Program-made: the position numbers and the translations under genes
Shown: piece by piece, positions 32,092-40,129 of the stretch
Position numbering within the stretch: position 1 is the stretch's first letter
How the letters are laid out: the number at the start of each line of letters is the position of its first letter
The notes under the pieces: model-generated
Seen by the model: only the letters and a program-made list of their open reading frames with translations
Told to the model about the DNA's origin: nothing
Database searches by the model: none
NCBI GenBank assembly: GCA_017543645.1
Contig: JAFYFR010000061.1
Location: forward strand, 1 to 42,412
Length of the DNA stretch: 42,412 nt
Source of the DNA: Bacteroidales bacterium
GTDB lineage: Bacteria > Bacteroidota > Bacteroidia > Bacteroidales > UBA3824
Reading direction: 5' to 3'

Positions 32092-34281
32092 TTATTTTTC
32101 GCTGCTGTATACAAAGTTGCCGTTGATGTCGGCGATGTTGTAGTTCATTTTGTCGGTCGGCAGAAGAGTTGTTTTTGCCTCGCCATTTACTGTGGGAACG
32201 CAAATTGTCTGCGCGTTAACCTTTGCGGGATAAACTGAGTAGGTTGGGCTGTTGCTCTTTAATGGCGATGCGCTGATGTTGCCGTTGAGAGTTACAAGAG
32301 CCACGTCGCCAGCAGATTTGAGGTCTATCTTATCGGCTTTGAGGGCTTTGTAGTTGCAGATAGCGATTACTTTGCCTGAGGCGAGCACCACACCGGCTAC
32401 GTTGCCTTCGAGCGAGAAGTTTCCTTTTTTGTCGGCTGTTTTGGCGGCAAAGTCGATGGTTTCGGCGGCGGCATCTTCCAAACCGGCGACGCTGTTAAAC
32501 TTAGCACCTTTGAATACCGTGGTAACTTGCTCGTTTACATCGTCGTAAACCGATGCTATAGGAATAAGTGGCGAGGTGTAGTCTACTTTGGCAACGAGTT
32601 TTCCAGTCTCGTCGTATTTTGCAGTCTGGGTCTTGTTGCCCGAGTTGTCGCTTGCCACGGTGGTGGTAACGTATGCGCCGTTTTCACCGGGAATAACGCA
32701 GATTACAAGGTTCTGTCCCGAAGGTGAGTTGGTTATATTTCTGAGCCAAAGTACTTTGCCTTCGATGTCGGTTTTTGCAACGAACCCTTGTGCGGCGGTG
32801 GAGGTGGTTTTGCGGAATCCGCACGAATAGCGGTTGCCGTAAGCATCGCGTGTGTTGAAAAGCGTGTAGTAGTTGCCAGCCTGAGCGTCGTCGAATGTGC
32901 CGGTGTAGACTGCGAGCGGAATGTTGGCTTTCTGCCACTGAATCTGTATCTCCTGCGGGTTGAACTCGTTGGTGGCAAAGGTCTTCATGTTGTTTACGTA
33001 GCTCTGTTCGAGTTCTTTGAGGCTTGTGCGCTGCGATGATTCAAAGTTGGCCTCAAACTCGTCGGTAGAGGTGTAGAGCGAGTCGATAAACACTTTGTGC
33101 TTGTTGACAGTGCGGCGGGTGGTGCGGCTCTTGATGATGTCGAGCATCTGGTCGCATATTTCTTTGTGCTGGCAAAGGTCGTAGTAGTAAAGCACTTTGC
33201 TGTTGTAAGGTTCTGCTGCCGAGGCTAATACTTGCGGCATATTGTTGGATTTCTGAGCCACGAGCTTGAGGTTCGCCAATGCTGTTTCGTAGTTGATGCA
33301 AGCCGACATGAGCGATTTGTAGTCGTATTTCTCGGTGAGGTTTACAAGGCGGTTGTTAGACTTGAACTCTGCAACGGCGTCGGTGGGTTTGGCTTCCTGC
33401 TCGTAACTGCTGATTTCGGAGCGGATTTTTGAAACGTATGCTATCGACTGTTGTTTAACGTCGGCGATGTCGCTGTCCATAACGCCGGTTACTTCCTTAA
33501 TCCATGTTTGGTAGTCCCATACCGGCACTTTTGGCTGGAGAAAATCCGACGGTGTGAGTCCGTCAAGGCGGTAGGTTGAGATGGCGATGATTTCAAGCTC
33601 CTGATTGTAGTCTTTGATAGGGTAGTTGGCAAGGGCGGTTTTGTACTCGTTAAAATAGTATGTTACAGAGTCGAAATTCTGCGACAGTTCCTTGAGCTGT
33701 TTCTTAATTTTCTTGTCGGCTGACATTACGAGGTTTTTGTAGTTGCTTTGGGTGGCAACGATGTCTTTGAAAATCTCTACGCAGTTGTTGTTTTTTTCAA
33801 CGGTCTTGGTGTAGAAATTCATTATTTTGGTAACGTTGTCCTCGTACTCTTTCACCTTGTCAACGGTCTTGTTGATATAATTTACAACATCTTGGTAGTC
33901 AAGCTGCTCCATGTTGGGAATGATGTTGTAGTTGGAATAGTAGATTTTGTTTTTCTTCACCTCTTTGTCGTCGCGCTTGAGGTATCCCAAACATACTCCG
34001 AGATAGAGTTTTGTGTCGTAAATCAGCTGGTTAACCCTTTGGTTGTTGACAAATGGATCTTCGTCCTGAAGCCAAGCCCAGTCTAAAAGTCCCATTTGGA
34101 AGTATGTGTTAGTAAATTCGGGATCCTGCTGGCGTAGTTCGTCGTATCGCATGTAAGAAATCTCAGGTTTTACATTTGGCATATCGTCGAATACGTCTTT
34201 GTATTTGAGTCGGCGTTGTGCCGACACAGACTGTGCTGCGATAGCGATGAGCAACAGTGTTATTATGCTTTTTATTTTCAT
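32092..34281 (-). CDS. Secreted protein, helical N-terminal half and propeller-like C-terminal half, unknown function
   Basis: I do not recognise the family. The 729 residues start with a signal peptide ending SVSAQ. Residues of about 22-440 are helix-rich with TPR-like spacing (GLLDWAWLQDEDPFVNNQRVNQLIYDTKLYLGVC can be read as helical pairs in sections) and lysine-rich coiled segments. Residues of about 450-729 turn into short beta strands with repeated GNYYTLFNTRD / GQNLVICVIPGENG / GKVIAICNYKA patterns that suggest a small beta-propeller. There is no lipobox and no sorting domain. It starts 12 nt after the PD40-CRD-OmpA gene, so the pair is an operon and the protein is probably a periplasmic or outer-membrane partner of it. 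Confidence 0.72.
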   Translation of the reverse strand: MKIKSIITLLLIAIAAQSVSAQRRLKYKDVFDDMPNVKPEISYMRYDELRQQDPEFTNTYFQMGLLDWAWLQDEDPFVNNQRVNQLIYDTKLYLGVCLGYLKRDDKEVKKNKIYYSNYNIIPNMEQLDYQDVVNYINKTVDKVKEYEDNVTKIMNFYTKTVEKNNNCVEIFKDIVATQSNYKNLVMSADKKIKKQLKELSQNFDSVTYYFNEYKTALANYPIKDYNQELEIIAISTYRLDGLTPSDFLQPKVPVWDYQTWIKEVTGVMDSDIADVKQQSIAYVSKIRSEISSYEQEAKPTDAVAEFKSNNRLVNLTEKYDYKSLMSACINYETALANLKLVAQKSNNMPQVLASAAEPYNSKVLYYYDLCQHKEICDQMLDIIKSRTTRRTVNKHKVFIDSLYTSTDEFEANFESSQRTSLKELEQSYVNNMKTFATNEFNPQEIQIQWQKANIPLAVYTGTFDDAQAGNYYTLFNTRDAYGNRYSCGFRKTTSTAAQGFVAKTDIEGKVLWLRNITNSPSGQNLVICVIPGENGAYVTTTVASDNSGNKTQTAKYDETGKLVAKVDYTSPLIPIASVYDDVNEQVTTVFKGAKFNSVAGLEDAAAETIDFAAKTADKKGNFSLEGNVAGVVLASGKVIAICNYKALKADKIDLKSAGDVALVTLNGNISASPLKSNSPTYSVYPAKVNAQTICVPTVNGEAKTTLLPTDKMNYNIADINGNFVYSSEK

Positions 34282-34293
34282 GATTTTTCAAAA

Positions 34294-36285
34294 TTATAAG
34301 TCAGTACCGATGATTTTAAATTCTACGCGGCGGTTTTTAGCACGGTTCTCGTCGCTGGTGTTGGGAACGAGCGGCTTGGTTTTGCCGTAACCTTTGGCTA
34401 CAAGTCGGTTGATGGGTATACCTTTGAGTTTTAGATAGTTGACCACTGAGTTGGCTCTTCGTTCCGAAAGTTTGAGGTTGTAAGCGTCAGCACCTTTGTC
34501 GTCGGTGTGTGCCGAAAGCTCCACTTTGAACTGTGTGTTGAGTTTCAAAAGGTCAACGAGGCGGTTGAGCTCTTCGTACGACGATGATGCGAGATCGGCA
34601 CTGTTGGTTGCGAATGTGATGTTTTCGAGCTCCATTTTGGTGTCGGCCTGAAGTTTTTCGATTTTGGCGTTGATTACTCGCCTGTTGTCGGTGCTGAGGT
34701 CGATTGTTTCGTTGTAGAAGGAGTAGCCTTTGGGCATGATGTTAATTTCGTATCTGTCGCCTTTGCGCACTGGAATCACTACTCTGCCGTTGGCGTCGGT
34801 GGTAACGGTGGTTGAGTAGTGGTCTTTGGTGGTAAGGTTGGTGAGTTCGATTTCGATGGACTCGCTGACACCGGCTACGTTGATTGTAAGGGTTTCTTTC
34901 TGTGAAACAAGCTCGGCATCGCGTTCAAATTCTTGGAACTGAACTTTTCTTGAAAGGTCGAAGTCCATCACATAGGTTTCGTAGAGGGGCTGTTTGATAT
35001 GGATTTTGTAGTGCTTTCCGATGGGAATGGTCATTTTGTAACGGCCTATGTCGAGCCTTTGGGTATTGATGTTTTCGTCAACGCCGTCGCATTGTACAGA
35101 AATGTTGGCTTCGAGAGGATCGAACATAGCCTGGTCGAATACGTTGAGCGTGAGCTGGATATTCTTGAAAAGACTTGCGTCGATTTTTTCTTCTTTCTGG
35201 TCAACAACCTTGTCGATGATGGTGTGGGAGTTGTTGGGCGCGCTAAAGTCGAGGAACACGTTGCGTTTGTCGAGCGGAAGCACAAAGTCGTAGACACCGG
35301 TCTGGTTGTCGTTGGTGAAGGCTGCGATAACGCCCGACGAGAATGCGTCGGTAACTTCGATTGTCGCGCCCATTGGTTTCTGGGTCTCCTGATCGATGAT
35401 TTTTCCAGAGAAACGGCAGTTTTCAGTGGGAAGCAGTTTGGCAGCGATGGGCGCTTCGGCAAATGTTACCACTTTTTTGTTCTTTGGGTCGCGGAAAAGG
35501 TACGCCAATTTGTTGCTGCCGGCGTTGTAGGCGGGAAACAGCTCGTCGTTTGATGTGTTGAGCGTGTCGATTGCCACAGGAAGAATCCAGTAAAGGGGCG
35601 AAACTTTGTTGGCGTAGTAGAGGTCGAATCCGCCTTTGCCTCCTTCGCGCATCGACGCCATGTAGAGTGTCTTGTTGTCGGGAGATATGTAAGGAGCAGT
35701 TTCGCATCCGAGGTTGAGCGGCTCTACAAGGGCTCTGGCTTCCGCCCATTCGCCGTAGGGAGTGCGCTGCGATGTGAAGATTACACCGCAACGGGAATCT
35801 TTAGCATCGCTTTTGGGACGGGTGAAGTAGATGCTGAGCCCGTCGGAGCTAACCGAGGGGTACATTTCGTCGGCTGCGGTGTTGATGCTCTCGCCCATGT
35901 TGACGGGAGTGTCCCATTCGCCGTTTTTCTTGTCGGAGTAGAAAATGTCGTTGTCGCCGTTTTCGTTTTTGGCGGAGAAGTAGATGCGTGTCCCGTCGTG
36001 GCTTAGCGACGGTGTGGCGGGATTTTTTTTCTGTGCTATGAGTTCGTCAAGAAAAGGAACGGCAGTGCCTTGCGAAAACGTTTTGCCATTCTTTTCGTAG
36101 AGGAGGAATTTTACGGATTCGTCTTTTTTGAATCCTGCGATTGCTTTTTCACCATTGCCCGAGATGTAGAACGAGGTAGCTTGGTAGCCATCAGGTATTG
36201 TTATACCTATGGGCGTTGCCGTCTGGGCATTTGCGGATGCTGTGTAGATGGCGGCAGCTACGGCTAATAGAATAACTTTTTTCAT
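34294..36285 (-). CDS. PD40 propeller - carboxypeptidase-regulatory - OmpA protein (PorE-like)
   Basis: A periplasmic peptidoglycan-binding protein of 663 residues. The signal peptide ends SANAQ. Residues of about 40-285 form a PD40/WD40-type propeller (LSHDGTRIYFSAKNENGD, VSSDGLSIYFTRP, ISPDNKTLYMASMREGG). A carboxypeptidase-regulatory-like sandwich follows near 290-350 (CRFSGKIIDQETQKPMG), with further beta-sandwich repeats to about 545. The OmpA domain fills about 550-663 (ATNSADLASSSYEELNRL, AHTDDKGADAYNLKLSERRA). P. gingivalis PorE, a type IX secretion protein, has TPR, propeller, CRD and OmpA in this order. This protein has all but the TPR part, and the next gene encodes a helical protein that could supply it. 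Other Bacteroidota OmpA paralogues share this build, so the role is uncertain. Confidence 0.88.
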   Translation of the reverse strand: MKKVILLAVAAAIYTASANAQTATPIGITIPDGYQATSFYISGNGEKAIAGFKKDESVKFLLYEKNGKTFSQGTAVPFLDELIAQKKNPATPSLSHDGTRIYFSAKNENGDNDIFYSDKKNGEWDTPVNMGESINTAADEMYPSVSSDGLSIYFTRPKSDAKDSRCGVIFTSQRTPYGEWAEARALVEPLNLGCETAPYISPDNKTLYMASMREGGKGGFDLYYANKVSPLYWILPVAIDTLNTSNDELFPAYNAGSNKLAYLFRDPKNKKVVTFAEAPIAAKLLPTENCRFSGKIIDQETQKPMGATIEVTDAFSSGVIAAFTNDNQTGVYDFVLPLDKRNVFLDFSAPNNSHTIIDKVVDQKEEKIDASLFKNIQLTLNVFDQAMFDPLEANISVQCDGVDENINTQRLDIGRYKMTIPIGKHYKIHIKQPLYETYVMDFDLSRKVQFQEFERDAELVSQKETLTINVAGVSESIEIELTNLTTKDHYSTTVTTDANGRVVIPVRKGDRYEINIMPKGYSFYNETIDLSTDNRRVINAKIEKLQADTKMELENITFATNSADLASSSYEELNRLVDLLKLNTQFKVELSAHTDDKGADAYNLKLSERRANSVVNYLKLKGIPINRLVAKGYGKTKPLVPNTSDENRAKNRRVEFKIIGTDL

Positions 36286-36359
36286 GATATTTGTTGTTTT
36301 TTGCGACGGATGACAATATCCGCAGAGATTGGTATCCGTTTTTAAGTTAATTATTGTTG

Positions 36360-36392
36360 CAAAGTTAATGGTTTCTGATTGTAAAAAGCAAA
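36360..36392 (-). promoter_or_regulatory. Promoter of the PD40-CRD-OmpA operon
   Basis: On the minus strand: TTTG (36392-36389), 21-nt spacer, TAACTTTG (36367-36360). The transcript would start near 36354, with a leader of about 68 nt. Confidence 0.6.
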
Positions 36393-36400
36393 AAAATGTT

Positions 36401-36467
36401 AAAAAAAAAGCTGTTGTGTCAAGAAATATGAAAACTTGCGATTTTCACATTATTCTGAAACAACAGC
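36401..36467 (-). terminator. Long-armed terminator after pspA
   Basis: GCTGTTGT (36410-36417) pairs with ACAACAGC (36460-36467), and TGAAAA/TTTTCA pair inside. On the minus strand the distal arm is followed by nine T (36409-36401). It starts 27 bases past the pspA stop. Confidence 0.75.
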
Positions 36468-36494
36468 AAACTATACTATTGAAAACGGATTGCC

Positions 36495-37346
36495 TTAGAG
36501 AGCAGACTGGTCGGCCTGTTGCTGAGCAGAAGCTACTTCTGCGGGTTGCGGCTCAGCCATTTTCTGTTTCAGGAGGTCGAGTTCCGAAACAGAGTCGTTG
36601 GCAATGGCTTTGGTAGATTCTACCGAAGATTCAAGTGCTTTGGCAGAGTTCATTCTTGCTTTGAGAGCCTCTAATTCGCTTGATGCCTCGAGGCTTCCGC
36701 CTGTGCTTTCGAGTGCGGAGTCGATAGCCTGGTCTGCGCCGGTTTCGCTGTCGGCAATATCCATGTACGATTCTGCGAGGGCTTCCTGTTGGTCTACTTT
36801 CTCTTTCATGCGCTCAAGCATTGCAATTGTGTCGGTAGAGTCGATGCCTGCCAACTGCTTGTTGACATTGGCTGTGGCTTCGCTGACTTTGGCGCGGGCT
36901 TTGAGCATCTTAGCTTCGTTTTTCCATTTAGAAATGTTTGTGCGGAGTTTTTTTACAGAATCTTCGAGTTTTGCCACAGCAGCGCAATATTTGTCGTAAT
37001 TGGCTTGAAGCGTGGGAATTGACTGAAGAGTCTCGCTCTTTTTCTGCAGTGCCATTGTTGCAAGGCGGTCGGCTTCGTCGGAAGACATCGCTCCTGATTC
37101 AGCCCGTTTGAGCAGCATCATAGCTTTGTTTTCGTAGTCGGATGCAGACCTTTTGGCGGCGTCGAGCTCGTTTTTGGAGCGTACACAGGTGGCTTTTACT
37201 TCTGCAAGGGCGTGGATACTTTTGTCAAGGTCTTGTTCCATGTCGCGGATACCTTGTTCGGTCATTTTTATAGGGTTTTCTAAGCTGTCGAGGGTGCTGT
37301 TGACCTCAGCTTTACCTATTCTGAATAGTCTTTTGAAAAATCCCAT
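36495..37346 (-). CDS. pspA: PspA/IM30 (Vipp1-like) membrane-stress protein
   Basis: A peripheral inner-membrane protein of the ESCRT-III-like PspA/IM30 family, which assembles into rods or rings and protects a damaged membrane. The 283 residues open with the amphipathic helix GFFKRLFRIGKAEVNSTLDSLENP, followed by the PspA coiled coil (IKMTEQGIRDMEQDLDKSIHALAEVKA, LQANYDKYCAAVAKLEDSVKKL) to about residue 195. The tail of about 80 residues is longer than in E. coli PspA (222 residues) and Ala/Ser/Gln-rich. No PspF, PspB or PspC gene is close by. It is monocistronic. Confidence 0.9.
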   Translation of the reverse strand: MGFFKRLFRIGKAEVNSTLDSLENPIKMTEQGIRDMEQDLDKSIHALAEVKATCVRSKNELDAAKRSASDYENKAMMLLKRAESGAMSSDEADRLATMALQKKSETLQSIPTLQANYDKYCAAVAKLEDSVKKLRTNISKWKNEAKMLKARAKVSEATANVNKQLAGIDSTDTIAMLERMKEKVDQQEALAESYMDIADSETGADQAIDSALESTGGSLEASSELEALKARMNSAKALESSVESTKAIANDSVSELDLLKQKMAEPQPAEVASAQQQADQSAL

Positions 37347-37394
37347 CTTTTTTTGTCTTTAAAAGGTTTGAGTTTAATTATATTTTTATTTTCA

Positions 37395-37423
37395 CAAATA
37401 TATTAAAAATTTTTATTTGTCAA
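37395..37423 (-). promoter_or_regulatory. pspA promoter
   Basis: On the minus strand: CTTGAC with its TTG at 37423-37421, an 18-nt A/T spacer, and TATATTTG (37402-37395), 49 bases before the ATG. The -7 box is a full match; the -33 box is partial. Confidence 0.55.
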
Positions 37424-37468
37424 GGGATTTTTGCGTTTTTTTTCAAAAATATTCCAAAAAATTTGTTT

Positions 37469-38470
37469 TTAATGCGGGGAATACATCAGGTTGCAGCCTC
37501 TTATGTCGGAATGGTCGTTTCTTCCAAGCACTTCAAACGTTCCGTCGCGATGCCTTACGCCTATATCCTGAGTTTCTACAAAGCTGCACGAGTGGATGTT
37601 GGCAAGGTCGATAACGTTGATGCACCCTGCTCCGTTGGTGGCTGGTGCTAAAGGGTCGGTGTTGTCGCGGATTACTATGCGCATGGTGGAGGTTTCGCGG
37701 TAAAGCCCTTTGCCTGATGAGTATGCCTGCGAGAGCAGCTCTGTCATGCCGTATTCCGAATGTATTTGGGTTACACCAAGTTGGGAAGTGAGAATCTGGT
37801 GCACTTCTGCGCGTACCATCTCTTTTTTGCGACCTTTCATACCTCCGGTTTCCATAATTATTACTTTATCGCCGTAATGCTGTGGATATTGTTCTGCAAA
37901 ATCGAGGAGTGCAAACGTTACACCTATCAATAATACTTTTTTGCCTGAGGCAATTTCTTGATTTATACGTTGTTGTAATGCATTGAAATCATAAAGAAAA
38001 AATCCTTCTTCTTTTTGTCCCGAAAGTTGCATCAGCCGCTGAGCCATAACTATTAGCGATGATCCTTTGCGCTCTAAATAGGAGGGAAGGAGTGCCAAAA
38101 TGGTGTAATTATCAGGATGTCCATAAAATTCTTCAAAGCCTTTTTCAAGACTATCGTAATAAATATTGATGTCTTTTACATAATGGCGGCTGGTGTTTTG
38201 TCCTGTTGTGCCGCTACTGGTAAAACATTCATCGCAATCTTCTATGCCGCAACCACTTAATATTGTGTGGGTTTTGAAAAACTGTATTGGCAGAAAAGGA
38301 ATATTATTAACGGTGTCAACTTTGTTTGGTCTTATTCCTAAACAATTGACATATTGGTTATAAACTTTGTTTGTGTTATATTGATAATTAAAAATCTTTA
38401 CCGCCGCACGATCAAAGTCAGCGTCGTTGTCGATGGTAAAGATTTGTTGTTCTTTTTTGTTGATGTTCAT
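37469..38470 (-). CDS. LuxE-like acyl-protein synthetase
   Basis: Adenylates a fatty acid and transfers the acyl group to an enzyme cysteine in the best-known member, LuxE. The 333 residues contain the ATP-binding loop CFTSSGTTGQNTSRH (about 82-96), LALLPSYLERKGSSLIVMAQ, IMETGGMKGRKKEMVR, IHSEYGMTELLSQAYS (the acyl-adenylate A5-like region) and the C-terminal LGRNDHSDIRGCNLMY. No luxC-type reductase or luxD gene follows. In this place the acyl acceptor is unknown. It is the last gene of the right-hand minus-strand cluster, 38 nt after the methyltransferase gene. Confidence 0.87.
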   Translation of the reverse strand: MNINKKEQQIFTIDNDADFDRAAVKIFNYQYNTNKVYNQYVNCLGIRPNKVDTVNNIPFLPIQFFKTHTILSGCGIEDCDECFTSSGTTGQNTSRHYVKDINIYYDSLEKGFEEFYGHPDNYTILALLPSYLERKGSSLIVMAQRLMQLSGQKEEGFFLYDFNALQQRINQEIASGKKVLLIGVTFALLDFAEQYPQHYGDKVIIMETGGMKGRKKEMVRAEVHQILTSQLGVTQIHSEYGMTELLSQAYSSGKGLYRETSTMRIVIRDNTDPLAPATNGAGCINVIDLANIHSCSFVETQDIGVRHRDGTFEVLGRNDHSDIRGCNLMYSPH

Positions 38471-38508
38471 TTTTATAACCTACAAAAACTATATTAAATA
38501 TGGTGTGG

Positions 38509-39309
38509 TTATTCGCCATTTTCGGCTTTTTTTCTAAATATTACCAATAGGCTTCCACCGAATGGAAAATTGATTCCGCATTTGATAATGAAACGTTCCA
38601 CCGACATCACCATATTTAATATCGCATTTAGTACTTTGGGTAGACGCAATTCGTCTACTTGATGTTTGTTGGATGATGTTGGTTCTGTAGTCTGGCTATG
38701 CTTCTGTTTTTTGTGCCGCATCAACCACATAGCAGGAAATAGGAGCGATACAAAGCTTGTGGCACGTACTATCTCGAATCCGGCTTTTTGAAGTTTGTCT
38801 ATCATCTCTTTGCGCGAATATCTGCGGCAATGACATGCTTCTTCGTCGACACTACTCCACAAGCACATATGTTGAGGTACGGTAAACACTCCTCCTTGCA
38901 ATCTATCTAAGATTTTATATAGATTGCGCATCACTTTTTCGTCTTCTTGGATATGTTCGAGCACGTCAAACGCACCTACAACAGAGAATGTTTCGTCTAA
39001 ATTGATTTCCAATGCGTTGAGTTGCATAAGGCGAACATCAGGCACACGTTTTTTGGCAAAGGTAAGTCCTTCTTCAAAAAGTTCGGTGCCTGTGATATTC
39101 CAATCGGGGAACGCTTTTTTTACATTCTGTAAAACGAATCCGGTTCCACAGCCTATTTCAAGGTATTTTATTTGTTGGTCTTTTCGCCTTTGTTTGTTGA
39201 AATACTTGTTTAAAACCCATACAATCAGTTTGTTGCGAGCGTTAAACCAAAACGAACGACTTTCTGAGTTGTATAAGTGTTCAAAACCGTCGGGGTTGAA
39301 GTATTTCAT
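38509..39309 (-). CDS. Class I SAM-dependent methyltransferase
   Basis: A 266-residue methyltransferase with unknown substrate. Motif I is LEIGCGTGFV (about 50-59), motif II is the acidic GTELFEEGL, and the later GAFDVLEHIQEDEKVMRNLYKIL block is typical of Methyltransf_11/UbiE-like proteins acting on small molecules or lipids. A hydrophobic stretch, SFVSLLFPAMWLM, and a second near the C-terminus suggest membrane contact. I start at the ATG at 39309, 1 nt after the PNP stop, rather than the TTG at 39324, which would overlap PNP. The neighbouring LuxE-like gene suggests a joint acyl/methyl modification, which is inference. Confidence 0.88.
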   Translation of the reverse strand: MKYFNPDGFEHLYNSESRSFWFNARNKLIVWVLNKYFNKQRRKDQQIKYLEIGCGTGFVLQNVKKAFPDWNITGTELFEEGLTFAKKRVPDVRLMQLNALEINLDETFSVVGAFDVLEHIQEDEKVMRNLYKILDRLQGGVFTVPQHMCLWSSVDEEACHCRRYSRKEMIDKLQKAGFEIVRATSFVSLLFPAMWLMRHKKQKHSQTTEPTSSNKHQVDELRLPKVLNAILNMVMSVERFIIKCGINFPFGGSLLVIFRKKAENGE

Positions 39310-39310
39310 C

Positions 39311-40129
39311 TTACATTCTTTCAATCATCTTTTTGATGATTGTGGTCATACGAGGTTCTGCTGCGTTGGCAGCTTTCTGAACTTCTTCGTGGGTGGGTTT
39401 CTCAACCTCGCCAGAAATGGTGATGCCCATATCGGTGATGATGGAGAGCGCAAAACAGGGCAATCCCATGTGGCGTGCCACAATCACTTCGGGTACAGTG
39501 CTCATACCTACCGCATCGGCTCCTATCTTGCCAAAGAACTTGTATTCCGATGGAGTTTCAAATGTGGGACCCGTAACGCCGATATACACTCCTTGCTGAA
39601 GATGAATGTTGTTTTCTTCGGCAACCTCAAAGGCAAGTTTGATGTATTTTTTGTCGTAAGCGCAACTCATTTCGGGGAAACGAGGACCAAGTTCGTCGAT
39701 GTTTTGTCCAATGAGCGGGTTGGTGCCAAAGAGGTTGATGTGGTCTACTATCACCATAATGTCGCCTACGCGGAACGATGTGTTCATACCGCCAGATGCG
39801 TTGCTGAGTATCAGCAGTTTGATGCCGAGCATCTTCATCACCCTGATGGGGAATGTAACTTGCTGCATAGTGTAGCCTTCGTAGTAGTGGAAACGACCCT
39901 GCATAGCCACAACTTTTTTGCCGCCAAGGTAGCCGAATACCAATTGTCCCTTGTGTCCCTGTACTGTGGATACGGGGAAGTTGGGAATTTCGGCGTAGGG
40001 GATAGCCTTTTCTACTTTTATTTCATCGGCCAATGCGCCGAGACCTGTGCCGAGAACTATGCCTATCTCGGGGTCAAAATTGATGGACTGTCGTATGTAG
40101 TCGATAGTCTGTTGTATTTTCGTCAACAT
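39311..40129 (-). CDS. Purine nucleoside phosphorylase (trimeric type)
   Basis: Splits inosine or guanosine with phosphate into base and ribose-1-phosphate for purine salvage. The 272 residues carry the family motifs IGIVLGTGLGALADEI (phosphate site), GHKGQLVFGYLGGKKVVAMQ, GRFHYYEGY, LSNASGGMN, GVTGPTFETPSEYKFF and IGADAVGMSTVPEVIVARH, all typical of PNP/MTAP enzymes of the trimeric class. The start is set at MLTKIQQTIDY (40129); the open frame extends to 40186 but into lpxK. Even so the gene overlaps the lpxK 3' end by 56 nt. Inosine/guanosine is the more likely substrate. Confidence 0.93.
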   Translation of the reverse strand: MLTKIQQTIDYIRQSINFDPEIGIVLGTGLGALADEIKVEKAIPYAEIPNFPVSTVQGHKGQLVFGYLGGKKVVAMQGRFHYYEGYTMQQVTFPIRVMKMLGIKLLILSNASGGMNTSFRVGDIMVIVDHINLFGTNPLIGQNIDELGPRFPEMSCAYDKKYIKLAFEVAEENNIHLQQGVYIGVTGPTFETPSEYKFFGKIGADAVGMSTVPEVIVARHMGLPCFALSIITDMGITISGEVEKPTHEEVQKAANAAEPRMTTIIKKMIERM

